DNA from: Pyropia yezoensis
Lineage: Eukaryota > Rhodophyta > Bangiophyceae > Bangiales > Bangiaceae
Reading direction: 5' to 3'
Assembly: GCA_009829735.1 (NCBI GenBank)
Contig: CM020618.1
Location: forward strand, 10,445,119-10,509,118
Length of the DNA: 64,000 bases
The notes below the pieces were generated by a model. It saw only the letters and a list, made by a program, of their open reading frames with translations. It ran no database searches and was not told the origin of the DNA. Each line of letters opens with the position of its first letter. Position 1 is the stretch's first letter. This document shows, in pieces, positions 40,195 through 50,154 of the stretch. The translations under genes and the position numbers were made by a program.

Positions 40195-41889
40195 TCAGGC
40201 CGCCTCCATCGCTTGGAGAACATCCGCCACCAGGTCCTCCGTGTCCTCAATCCCGCAGGCAAATCGCACCAAGCCGTTGCAGATGCCTAGACGCTGCCGC
40301 TCCCGCAGCGACTGGTTGAAATAACCCATGATGCACACCTGCTCGACGAGGCTCTCCGTCCCGCCCATGCTGGGACCAATGTACGGCAGCCGCAGAGCGT
40401 CGACAAACCGGCCGGTGGCCTCAAAGGTTTCGCGAGACCACGGGTCGCCGTCGCCCGCAAGCTCAAAGGAGAGGACGCCACCAAAGCCGCGAGGAAACTG
40501 CTTCATGGCAATCGCGTGGTCAACATGGGAAGCCAGCGAGGGGTGGTGCACCTTGGCAATCTTTGGGTGACCCTCCAGCGCATTGGCCAGCGTCAAGGCG
40601 TTGCGGTTGTGCGCCTCCATGCGGAGACCCAGCGTCTTGAGGCCACGGAGCAGCAGATAGGCAGCGTGCGGGTCCAGCACCCCACCCAACACGCCGTGCA
40701 GCTGCCGCACAGGCGCAATGAGGGCTGAGGAGCCCACGAGAGCGCCAGCCAGCACGTCATTGTGACCGGCCAGATACTTCGTGCCCGAGTGAAGCACCAG
40801 GTCAGCCCCGTGGTCCAGCGCACGGAAGTTGTGAGCCGTGGCGAACGTACTATCAATGACTGACACGACCCCGTACTTGCGGCACAGACCAGTCACTATG
40901 TCTGTGTCCAGCACCCGGATAAGGGGGTTGGTGGGCGTCTCGGAGAAAAAGAGAGAGGCGCCCTCAGAGGCAAAAATAGCCTCCAGGCCGGCTGTATCAG
41001 CCGGGTCAATCACCGTGGTGCGTACACCCATCTTGGGCAGCACCGTCCCGACAAACTGGCGGGTCCGCCTGTAACAGTCGGTTGTAACCACAATGTGCCC
41101 ATTCTCAGGCACGAGCGCCAGCAGCATAGTCGTGACCGCGTTCATACCAGAAGCAGAGACGAGAGCGTCCTCCGCACCTTCAAGCGCCATCAGCTTCTCC
41201 TCCACTGCACGTGCCGTCGGGTTCCCGTACCGCCCATACTCAAACGAATCGTACGTGCCCAGGTTGTACTCGATGCACTCCCGCGTGGAGCGGAAGGTAA
41301 AAGTCGAACTCTGGACGATCGGGGTGGCGATGGCGTCAAGGGTAGCTCGAGCCTTCATCCCACCCTTGATACGCTCGCCGCCATGGACCGCACGCGTCTG
41401 CATGCCGCCACCAGACACAGCCGCACCACGCGAAGTGGACGCCCCAGTCGGCTCCGCGCTGACCAACGCCGCCAGGCCAGCCAGCTCCACCGTCTCCGCC
41501 GCGGCAGGGCCAGTGGGCTTGCCATTGCGAAGGAAGGCGGCCACCGTGGCCTCGGCCGGGTCGGCTTCCCCCTTCGGCTCCTGCTGCACCTTGTCCCCGC
41601 TCGGCTGGGGGCTGCGTTGCACTGGGTTCACCGCCGTCGCCGAAGCAGAAGTGCACCGCACGCCACCCGTTACAGGCATCGGCCGGAGGCCGCCATCGCC
41701 GCCCATCACCTTAAATGAGCTACGGACACCAAGAAACGAGCTGACACGACGAGCAACAGGTACGACCGAGCCACCAGCAGGGCGAGACGATGGTGGCGGC
41801 ATGCCTCGAGTCCATCCCTGGTCACTGCGAGCAGGCGTGCCAACAGGGATTACCCAGCCAACCGAGCCGGACGACGAAGAGAAAGCCAT
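40195..41889 (-). CDS. Cystathionine gamma-synthase, plastid type
   Basis: This PLP enzyme makes cystathionine from Cys and an activated homoserine ester, the first committed step to methionine. From about residue 150 the whole Cys/Met-metabolism fold is present: TRAVHGGERIKGGMKARA, PIVQSSTFTF, YGRYGNPTARAVEEKL, ALVSASGMNAV, FSETPTNPLIRV and LHSGTKYLAGHND with the PLP Lys near residue 370. The end reads ESLVEQVCIMGYF and RFACGIEDTEDLV. The sequence is closer to plant-type CGS than to cystathionine beta-lyase. I start at MAFSSSSGSVGW (41889); 15 codons upstream another ATG exists. About 140 Ser/Arg/Ala/Pro-rich residues precede the enzyme and look like a plastid transit peptide plus regulatory region. 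It converges with P0 and diverges from the sulfotransferase. Confidence 0.93.
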   Translation of the reverse strand: MAFSSSSGSVGWVIPVGTPARSDQGWTRGMPPPSSRPAGGSVVPVARRVSSFLGVRSSFKVMGGDGGLRPMPVTGGVRCTSASATAVNPVQRSPQPSGDKVQQEPKGEADPAEATVAAFLRNGKPTGPAAAETVELAGLAALVSAEPTGASTSRGAAVSGGGMQTRAVHGGERIKGGMKARATLDAIATPIVQSSTFTFRSTRECIEYNLGTYDSFEYGRYGNPTARAVEEKLMALEGAEDALVSASGMNAVTTMLLALVPENGHIVVTTDCYRRTRQFVGTVLPKMGVRTTVIDPADTAGLEAIFASEGASLFFSETPTNPLIRVLDTDIVTGLCRKYGVVSVIDSTFATAHNFRALDHGADLVLHSGTKYLAGHNDVLAGALVGSSALIAPVRQLHGVLGGVLDPHAAYLLLRGLKTLGLRMEAHNRNALTLANALEGHPKIAKVHHPSLASHVDHAIAMKQFPRGFGGVLSFELAGDGDPWSRETFEATGRFVDALRLPYIGPSMGGTESLVEQVCIMGYFNQSLRERQRLGICNGLVRFACGIEDTEDLVADVLQAMEAA

Positions 41890-42331
41890 GATGAAGAGCC
41901 TAAACGAACAAAACACCGGCGTCGGGGAACACAATCAGGAGGGAAGGCGCTGAAGTCGCGGGCAGAGAGGTAGACCACACGAGCACTGAACGCACGAGGC
42001 AGACTCGGACGCAGGGTGGTCGCGGTCAAGGTTGATCCCCAGTCCGCGACAGGGCCACTGAGCTGCGCGCCTCAACGTGAGCGGGCCTGCGAGAGTGGGC
42101 CCTTTGCGGGGCCTGTAGGCTGGTGGCACCTCGAGCGGCTCGCCGGGTTGTTTCGATTGAGATCTTCGAAAGGCTTTCCTATCAAGTAAGTAGAGTACAC
42201 TGTCGAATTCTTGCCACGTGTCAAGGTCGCTTACCCTTCATTACCACTGGAGGAACGCCTCGCTCTTGCCCCGTCTTCCAGTAGACTGCCATCCCTTACC
42301 CTGGCCTTGCCGTTCAGCCGGGGGCGTGACC
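41890..42331. promoter_or_regulatory. Divergent spacer, CGS and sulfotransferase
   Basis: 442 bp between two divergent ATGs, so probably a shared promoter region. No TATA box is obvious. The reading frame of the sulfotransferase is open through its right part but lacks an ATG there. Confidence 0.5.
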
Positions 42332-43681
42332 ATGCGTCGCAGTGCCGCTGCTGAAGCCCATGCAACTCGCCCTTCAGCGCTTTTCTCTAGCAATGGCATT
42401 TCCCCCGGTAGCGCGCGGCGTGGTCGGCCAGTGAGCGGTGGAGGTGGAGGCAGCGGTGCTGCTGGAGACAGCACCACCGGCATCCCCGTCCGGCGGGTGG
42501 CCGGCGTCGCTGTCTCCGCCGTCTGCCTCATTCTCTTTTGCGGCATCCTGATGCACTTTCACCGGCGTGTCCAGATAGTGGGAGGCGGCAAGTATTTGAA
42601 TGGCCCCCCCGGCCCGAGAGGCATCGGTGCGTGGCGTGCCGCAACGACGGCGGCGGTGGTGGCCGGTCGGCTAGGTGCAGGTGGCAACGGGCAGATGTCA
42701 ACTGCCTCGTCTCAATCTGGAGCGTCAGAAGACTCTTCCCTTCCCTCTGGCGCTGTATTTGCCTTCGTTTTTTCTACCGGCCGGTGTGGCACACAGCACC
42801 TCGCGCGTGTCCTTGGCGGCGCCCCTGAAGCGGTAGTCACCCACGAGTCTGAGTCTCCCGCCCTCCGCCCCCGAGATGTTGTCACCCGCACCTATCGACG
42901 GCTGGCAGGCCTCCCTACGGTGGCCGCCCACGACGCTGCTGCTGCGCGCCATGTGCGGCGGCAGCTGATACCAGCGTTGGCGGCGCGACTCACTGCCGCG
43001 GGAGATGTCGCGCACACGGCCGTCTACACGGGCCACGTTCCGCTGGCGTACGGGCTTGGGCCGGCGCTGGCAGACGCGCTCGGTACTCGGTTGCGTGTGG
43101 TGCGGCTGCGTCGGGAGCGCCTCGCAACTGCTTTGTCGCTCATGGCGCTGGGACCTCCAGAGGAGGACGCGTGGACCTCGGACGTGGCCGTGCCAGCAGT
43201 GGCGGCGGGATTAGCGGGGGGCGGGGCTGGCACGTCGTCTCGCGGTCTTCGCTGGTTCCCAGTTCCTTCAGCACCGTTTGTAGCGCTTCGGGTGGAGGCG
43301 CCGGTCTGGTCTCGCCTCAACCGCTTTCAGCGCTACCTGTGGTACGTGGATGACATTGAGTGTAGGTGGCAGCGCTTGCGCTCACGGCTGACCGAGGCCC
43401 AGACCCTAGAGCTGCAGCTGGAGGCACTGGACCACTTGGACGGGGGGCGGGAGTATGGTCGATTGGCCCGCTTCCTCGGCGTTCGCATCAACGGCACGGA
43501 GGCCGGAGTGCGGCACAACAGCATGCAGGATAAGGCGCGGGACAAGTCGACCGCGGGGGAGGCCACTCTTCGACAGTGGGACCGCGAGTACCGGGCGTTA
43601 GTGGACGGCTGTGACTTAGGGGGGGGGCGCGTGTTGTCGTGGAATCACATGGATGATGGTGGATCGGGCTGGCTTCTGTGA
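42332..43681 (+). CDS. Golgi-type sulfotransferase-like protein
   Basis: This is a 449-residue type II membrane protein. I use the first in-frame ATG (MRRSAAAEAHAT). A single hydrophobic span (about residues 56-76, VAGVAVSAVCLILFCGILM) follows a basic, Gly/Ser-rich cytosolic tail. After a stem region, AFVFSTGRCGTQHLARVL (about 143-160) fits the 5'-phosphosulfate-binding loop of PAPS-dependent sulfotransferases (here S-T-G-R-x-G-T). A helix with LRVVRLRRERLATALSLM near 255-272 fits the 3'-phosphate-binding segment (R-x-x-x-x-x-x-x-S). The likely role is sulfation of glycans in the Golgi, fitting an alga with sulfated galactans, but the acceptor is unknown. Confidence 0.65.
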   Translation: MRRSAAAEAHATRPSALFSSNGISPGSARRGRPVSGGGGGSGAAGDSTTGIPVRRVAGVAVSAVCLILFCGILMHFHRRVQIVGGGKYLNGPPGPRGIGAWRAATTAAVVAGRLGAGGNGQMSTASSQSGASEDSSLPSGAVFAFVFSTGRCGTQHLARVLGGAPEAVVTHESESPALRPRDVVTRTYRRLAGLPTVAAHDAAAARHVRRQLIPALAARLTAAGDVAHTAVYTGHVPLAYGLGPALADALGTRLRVVRLRRERLATALSLMALGPPEEDAWTSDVAVPAVAAGLAGGGAGTSSRGLRWFPVPSAPFVALRVEAPVWSRLNRFQRYLWYVDDIECRWQRLRSRLTEAQTLELQLEALDHLDGGREYGRLARFLGVRINGTEAGVRHNSMQDKARDKSTAGEATLRQWDREYRALVDGCDLGGGRVLSWNHMDDGGSGWLL

Positions 43682-43966
43682 GGGATGAGGTAACCGGCAG
43701 ATGGCTCGGAAATGCACAGGATAGGCCGTGGCTCGACTTCGTGCATCCTCATTCGTGTCTTACCACACAACGCCGCGGCTGTCTTCTGTCGTTCTGTTTT
43801 TAAGAGAGCACGGGCGCCAACAGAAACAGGTAGTATGAAGGGGGAACACTGGATCCAACGGTATTTATCGCCATCGCCAGTGCAGATGCATTGATCGGTC
43901 AGTGCAGTCTTAACTGCACGTGTTCACTTGCACAACAGCACACTTCGCCTACGACAGGGCTCCGCC

Positions 43967-45056
43967 CTACTTCTTCTTCTCCTCCTCCTTCGCAGCCAGC
44001 TCCGCCGCGCGCTTGGAGCGCACCCCGAAGTGCTTGAGGTCCGCCCGTGCCTCGCGCAGAAGAGCGTAAGCGCGCTTGGCCTTGTCCTCCTCGGTGATCG
44101 CACGGATTTCCAGCTCCGGCTTGGTGACGACAATCGGCTGCAGCTTGCCTGTCAGCTGGGTGGCCGTGTCCAGGATGGCCGCGTCGCTGTCACCCGCCTT
44201 CGGCTTGCCGGCGCGGCGCGGGAACAGCACCAACTTCGACTTGTACTCGCGCAGACGCTCCACGTTCGCGTCCATCGACTCCTGGCTGCGATTCTTGCGA
44301 CGATGGTCGACAGCAATACCGATGGACGCCGCCTGAGGAACCAGGATGCCAGCCGCCTTGAGCTCGTCGAAGGTAAAGCCGCGGCCCAGGCGCTGCTTCA
44401 TGTTGTACTTGTTGGTCGGGCAGCGTACGACGGGCCGCAGGGGGCCATCGACTGGGCGAGGGGCAATGCGCGCCGCCTGCGCAATACACACGAACCAGGG
44501 GCGAGAGGCAACGCACAAAGACCAGTATCGATTGAACAACCGCATCACGACCCAGAGGCGAGAGGCAACGCACAAAGGCCAGCATCGATGGAACAACCGC
44601 AGTACGTGACCCGGCGTGGCGACGGATGCCGGACGGGAACAGGTCGCGGGAGGAAGAAGAAACAAGATGGCAGACCAAAAAAACAAGCGATGAATGCGTG
44701 AGCACGCATGGTAGCCCCGAGCCGGACCGGTACGCATTGTCCGAGGGCTCACCCGAGGTCGCCTGCCACCACCCCCAGGTAGTCGAACCAGTGCCTCACC
44801 GAGAATGTACCCACATGACGCTCGAGTAACAACCGCAAACGAAACAACCCTGAACAAGAACACCCACGCGCACCGCAATCAGGCGAGTACGCGGAAACGT
44901 GCACGCGAAGAATACGAGAGCCGCGGAACGTACCTTCAGCTGGCGGGCGCTCCTCCTGCGCTGCTTACGCGCCGGCTGGTTAAACCAGGTCCGGACGCGC
45001 AGCTGCCACTCCTTGCGGAAGTGGTTGTTGGAGATGACATTGTTGTGGCGAACCAT
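43967..45056 (-). CDS. RPL13: 60S ribosomal protein L13 (eL13), two exons
   Basis: Exon 1 (45056-44934) starts [17 protein letters not shown] and ends QLK before GTACGT. Exon 2 (44476-43967) begins after GCGCAG with [16 protein letters not shown]. Joined in phase 0 they give 210 residues, the usual size of eL13. Hallmarks are [49 protein letters not shown] and [16 protein letters not shown], with a Lys/Glu-rich end. The 457-base intron carries two copies of a 57-base direct repeat (44501-44557 and 44558-44614). An open frame continues from exon 2 into the intron, so a simple ORF search picks a wrong N-terminus. The gene converges with the sulfotransferase 285 bp away. Confidence 0.96.
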
Positions 45057-46119
45057 TGTGCGGGCTAGGTTGCACGACCTGTCAGCTGCCGGTGCGGGTG
45101 GCCGGGACGACGACACGAGGTTCACCGACGCCGGCGGTCGCGAGCAAGACGACCGGGAAGACGGCGTCCACGATGGTGTGAGGAGCACCAACCGCATCAA
45201 CGACGACTGTCGATCGAGCGCCGAATCGATACAAAACCCGCGCAATATGACATTCAATGCGAAGACGACTCTTTCTGTCGACTTCGGTCGACAGCCTGTC
45301 AATAAGCTTTTAGTCCAGGTCTCCTAAAACATATTTCATCTCACAATATTTTCGGTAGTACTTGTTACAGGCGAAAACGCAATATTGAATAGTGGTTTGG
45401 CAAGTGCCGCTATGGTGTGTCAGAGGCCGGTGGAAACGCGGAATCTTCCAAGAGAGGCGAAAAGGGACGGTGCAGGGGTGATGCTACCATTCTGGTTCAC
45501 CCCACGCGTCGCGTGCATGACCTTCCACAAGCGGGACTAGAGCTTTCGCAAGACGGGCCACAGCAACTGCACGTGCGGGCGCGCCGAGGCGGGGTCCTCT
45601 GGACAGTGAGTGGGGTTGGGCGGGGAGAGGGAGAGGGTATGCGGGTGGCTAGCAGGCTGGTGGGGTGAGGGGGGACAGGTCGACCGCGGAGGGACGGGCG
45701 CGGGTGGCGCCGTGGGCGCGGCGGTCGCCGCTACCCCACGTGCGGGTCGCACCGGCTTGCACATGGACGGCACCAGTGGCGGGAATGCGGGCTGGCGCCC
45801 ACCTTGGGCAACCCGACGGACTCTACCGGGCAGGAAAGAGAAGGCGGGCTCGTGCTCAGACGGGGGGGGCCCGCTTTCCATGTGTCGTCAGGGGCCTCGG
45901 CTACCGGGACCCCTTTTGCGCTGTGTTCAAAAACCTGCGCCGCAGCAGTTCTGCTCGCTCCTGGCTGCGCTTGCCCAGCCTTGACCGGCGCCTCACGGGC
46001 TCTTCCCTGCCGCACCTCCAGTGCCCGCGTCCGTGCCGCTGTTCTGTACCTTTCTGGGCGGGTTTCCGCAGCGCCACTGTTCTGGCCAATCCCCCCTACC
46101 GCGCTCGATGCGACCTATG
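45057..46119. other. Intergenic, no supported gene
   Basis: About 1 kb. The first 350 bases are less GC-rich and should include the eL13 promoter. After 45400, open frames on both strands have no recognisable motif. I support no gene here. Confidence 0.45.
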
Positions 46120-48235
46120 AGAAGGAGGGCAGGGAGGGGAGCAGGTGCCAAAAGCAGCGGCGGCGCTGCCGCCTCCCAGTCAGTCGCCAGTCGACTGGCC
46201 GGCGGCGGGCCCCTGCCTAGCGACGCCCGTCGTTGCCCGTGCTGGCGAGCTGCTGCGGGCCACGCCTGCCGCTGCCCAGAGTCGCGCGCCACCGGATGCG
46301 GCAGGGGCACCCGCGCCCGCCGTGTAGGTGGCGGCGGGGGCCACAACGAGGCCGGCGGGGCTATGGTGGCGCTCCGCGTCGCGCTATCGCAGCTGGAGGG
46401 GCTGGCGGCGACGACGGTGGGGGGCGCGTCGGCCGTCTTCTCGGTGGTGATGGCGATGAGGGTCCGGAAGGCGGCCGCTGCCACCACAGCAACCGCTGCC
46501 CCTACCGCCGCGCGCGACGCCGCGGGTGCGGACGGCGGGGACGAGCCGGGGGGTGGTGCCGATGCGGCTGCGGGGGCTGCGGTAGTGGTGATCGCCGCCG
46601 CCGCGGTCGCGCCTGGCGGCTGTGGCGCCGACCCTTGAAGGCCCCTCCCGCAGACTTGAGTGCTGTTGTGGCGGGTCCCGCCCCCTGGAAAGCCCCCCCA
46701 TGAAGGAGTCAAGGTCATCACCGGCGCCCGCAGCGGCAGCCCCCCCCCGCGACGGCCACCGGCACGCCCGCGGCGCAGCCGTCGGCAGGCGCATGCCCAC
46801 GTCCACCGCCACCGTCGCGGCAGCGTCATCACGGTCGACCGCGTCGGGGAGGGTCGACCCGTGGGAGCGGAGGAGGGTGGCGGCGGCGTTATTGATAGCT
46901 CCACCTCGGCGTAGTGCACGTGGCCTCGACGGCGGCGACCACGACGGTGGGGGCGGCGTAGGAGCCCCGCGCGCTGAGCATGGAAAGGTCGCCGCCGCTG
47001 CGGCCACCGCCGCCGTGGGTGATCACCCACACGTCCGGCGCGTGGCCATTCCGCACACAAGGGACCACCACGTTGGCCGCCGCGTCCGCGAGGAGCACCT
47101 CCAAGTCCACACCCGCCGCCACCGCCGAGTCGACCCGCCAGCCGACGCAGCCGCCATCGCCACCCGCACCCGCCCCGAACGCCCCCACACCCGCCGCCGC
47201 GCGGGCCCCCTGCGCCACCAGCTGCGGGATACCCACCGTCGTCATGTGCGCGTCGTCCATCAGGGCGTCCAGGGCGGCCCTGTCGCCTAGCGCGGCGGGC
47301 CGCGGCGGGGCAAAAATGAGCCGGCATGGAGGCGGCGGTGGCCTGCCGACCGGTGGTGGCGGCAGCATTCAGGGCGGCCACCCCGCGGAGCAGCACCGCC
47401 AGCGCGTCGTCGAAGTACCGCGGGTGCATAGGCGGGCACTGCCAGCCATCCCCGCCACCACTACCACCACTAACACCAGCACCATCACCGCCGCCACCGT
47501 CAACGCCGCAGCCAACGTCGTCGCCGTCGTCGTCCCAGTCGCCGTCGGGGGCGGCGGCGCCGACGTCGCGGGCCACCCGCGCAACGTCGGCCGCCACGGT
47601 GGAGGCGGTGGAGAGCGCTCGCCCGAGCGGGCCAGCCAGCAGCTACCGAAAGCGGAGGTGGCCGGCCAGGCGCGCACTGCCAAGAGCAACCTGAGCGGCC
47701 AGGCAGGCGGGACGCTGGTGGAGGGCGAAGGCCGCCACGCCGGCCGCCGAGGCGGCACTGGCTGGGGCGCCACCGCCACCGCCGCTGCCGTCGCGGATGC
47801 CAACGCCGGGGGCGACGACGTGTGCTGTCCCATCTCCCCTGGAGGCGCCGCCATCGGCAGCGCCCGTCGCCCGCCCGCGTCGGCCAGGCGGGGCACGCCG
47901 CCGGCGGCGGGGTAATGGTCGACGGCGGCGGTGGTAGTGTCAGTGGTGGTGGAAGCAAGGGGAGGTGGGGGGGGGGGGAAGGGGGGCGCGCCACCACCGT
48001 CACCAAGCAGACGCGCCTGGAGGCGGCGGCGGTGTTGGCGAGTGGTGGCGTTACCGAGGCGGCTCGCCTTGTCCACGGCGGCAGTGGCAGCAGCGGCGGC
48101 GGCAGCCGCAGCGGAAGCGGCAGCGGCGGTGGCGGGGGCGGTGGTGGCGACGGCGGCGCCCCCGGAACCCCCAGTGGCGACGGCGGTGGTGGAGCAGCCC
48201 GCCAGGAGGAGCCCCGCCGCAGAGGCTAGCGGCAC
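46120..48235 (-). CDS. Unresolved minus-strand gene, possibly secreted
   Basis: Sensible-looking protein sequence on the minus strand changes frame several times. A frame from 48235 opens MPLASAAGLLLAGCSTTAV, like a signal peptide, and is then very Ala/Thr/Pro-rich. A second frame carries PRYFDDALAVLLRGVAALNA (near 47420-47360). A third, 47315-46890, reads ALGDRAALDALMDDAHMTTVGIPQL and ANVVVPCVRNGHAPDVWVITHGG with little bias. Later segments include RSHGSTLPDAVDRDD and AFRTLIAITTEKTADAP. Introns, frameshift errors or decay could explain the shifts. I do not recognise the family, so the coordinates mark the region, not a verified coding sequence. Confidence 0.3.
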
Positions 48236-49224
48236 GATGCCGGACAGCCACGACGAGCCGTTGCTCTCTATCGTCAGCCACTCGGGGTTAGAGTTCCACT
48301 CGGAAGCCCCAGTGCGACCACGGACGTATCGTGCGCCACCAGCAGCGTGATGGCCGCCTGGGACGCCAACGACGGGAGGCTTGCCTTGTCTGCGTCGTCC
48401 GTCCGTGCCTTCACCAGCGGATCGGTCTCTTCCGCGTGGCCTGCCGGCACCGTTGCCGGTTCAATATCCTCCCCCTCTTGTTCTGCCGCTGCGTGGGGAG
48501 CCCGACGTTCTCCCTGTGGCTCACATGCTCACGTCGTCGGGGGAAGGTGCGTACGCCATCACCGCGGTGGTGCCACTAAAGTGGTGGTCAATGCCCGCGG
48601 CGGGGGCGGTGAGGGCGGCCTCCGCGGCGGGGAAGGCGGCCGCCGCGGCGGCCGCCACCCGCGCGTGCGCGGCGGTGGTGGCGACGGCGGCGGCGGCGGG
48701 GGAGGCGTAAGGGACGGGGGGGGCGGGGCAGGGGGGGGGGTTGCTGACGGGGGGGTTGGGGGGGAACCGTCTGGGTGTGTATGTATGTACGTACGTATCA
48801 ATGAACAGTACATACAGCTGCAGTGGGCTCTGGGGAGGCAACGGCGCTTTTCGCAGGAGGCAATAACAGGGCCAACGCCAGCTGCGACCAGCTGCAACCA
48901 AGCTGGTGGACCGTCTTGCAATTCTCTCGTCCAGATAAAAACTGGTCAAGAAAGGGCCGGTCCGGAGGCGGAGGAGCTCCTGCACTCCAGAGAGTGTCCT
49001 CTCGGCACGTCTCGGCTCCCCAAAGGACGAGGGCGTCGGCGTAAGCACCGACCCCCCCCCCGCCCCCTACGTGCCTGGCCACCCCCCATCCCGACCGCTG
49101 GGCGGACCTGCCCCCCCCCCACCCCATCTGTGTGGCCTTTCGTCCGCCCGCCCTCCCTCCCTGCCCGCCGCACGTAGCCCGGGCACACACCCTTCACGGT
49201 CCGACCACGCCAACAGGGGGCAGG
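48236..49224. other. Intergenic, no supported gene
   Basis: No supported gene in about 1 kb. GCGG-type low complexity occupies 48590-48760. A (GTAT/GTAC) stretch near 48775-48800 and moderately AT-richer DNA to 48960 follow. The dioxygenase's 3' end lies at the right border. Confidence 0.45.
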
Positions 49225-50154
49225 TCAAAAACCACGAAATGGAAAGTCGGGCGGCCGCTGCAACCAGTTGCTCTCGTCCCACGTCACCCCCGGCCGCAGG
49301 TCGACCACGTGAACGCTGTACGCGTGGCGGGGTACCCCGCTGGCGTTCCTCCCGCTGCGATGAAGGACGGCCCCGTGGAGGAGGACCAGCCCCCCCCGGG
49401 CCACCTCGAGCGGCACCCACCCGCCCGTGCTGTCGGGTATCGGCGGCACCACCGCGCCGGCCGCCGCCGGGTCTTCCCCTTCAAACATCGTTCCGTCGCG
49501 TGCGGAGTTGAGGACCATCTTACGAGGCACCCCCTGCCGGTGGCTGCCTGGCAGTGCCCACAGGCAGCCATTGCCCACCGACGCGTCGTCCACCGCCCAC
49601 CATAGGCCCGTCACCGTATCCACGGGGGAGGTGTGGAGGAAGGTAGCATCCCGGTGGGGTGGGACCGCCCCCCCTACCAGAGGGTGCTTGAAAATATACA
49701 TGGACTGCACCATCCGGGGGGTGCCCATTCCCAGGCCGTCGAGCAGCAGCGCCCGCACGGCGGGGGAGTGGGAGAAGGGGTCAAAGACGGGGTGCGCATC
49801 GTGGAGGGTGTGGCCAATCTTGTTGAGCGGCGGCGCCTTGCGTTCGCCTCCGCCGCTTTCCCCGCTGTCGGCAGGCAGGTCCTTAGCCGTCAGCTCTTCG
49901 GTGAAGCAGCGGGTGACCGAGGCAGAGCCGAGAAAGTAGGCGTCGGAAAACTTGCGTGCCGCTGCGCTGTCCGAGGTGGTAAAGATGCACCCGCCATCGA
50001 CAGCAGGGTCGTACGCCTCCTCAATAGAAGCCGCCGCCTCGCGCAGCTGCAGCATCTCGGCGTCGGTGGAGAAGCGTGGTAGGACGAGGTAGCCATCTCG
50101 GTCAAACGCTGCCAGTTGCTCCGCCGTCAGCGCCGGCGCACCAGAGGACGGCAT
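49225..50154 (-). CDS. PHYHD1-like phytanoyl-CoA dioxygenase-domain protein
   Basis: This complete 309-residue Fe(II)/2-oxoglutarate-dependent dioxygenase has the length and order of animal PHYHD1. It has an N-terminal FDRDGYLVLPRFS, then a block with NKIGHTLHDAHPVFDPFSHSP and VQSMYIFKHPLVGG. The iron-binding H-x-D is in PHRDATFLHT near residue 166, followed by DDASVGNGCLWALPGSH. The distal His is near 263 (LLHGAVLHRSGRN), and the closing motif is WDESNWLQRP. The substrate is not known; PHYHD1 proteins do not necessarily use phytanoyl-CoA. No targeting peptide or peroxisomal SKL end is seen (it ends FRGF), so it is probably cytosolic. Confidence 0.93.
   Translation of the reverse strand: MPSSGAPALTAEQLAAFDRDGYLVLPRFSTDAEMLQLREAAASIEEAYDPAVDGGCIFTTSDSAAARKFSDAYFLGSASVTRCFTEELTAKDLPADSGESGGGERKAPPLNKIGHTLHDAHPVFDPFSHSPAVRALLLDGLGMGTPRMVQSMYIFKHPLVGGAVPPHRDATFLHTSPVDTVTGLWWAVDDASVGNGCLWALPGSHRQGVPRKMVLNSARDGTMFEGEDPAAAGAVVPPIPDSTGGWVPLEVARGGLVLLHGAVLHRSGRNASGVPRHAYSVHVVDLRPGVTWDESNWLQRPPDFPFRGF

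Noticed and set aside
43967..44878. 303-codon single-exon reading of eL13
   Set aside because: Its first 130 residues come from the intron; the true N-terminus is in exon 1 at 45056-44934 with proper splice sites.
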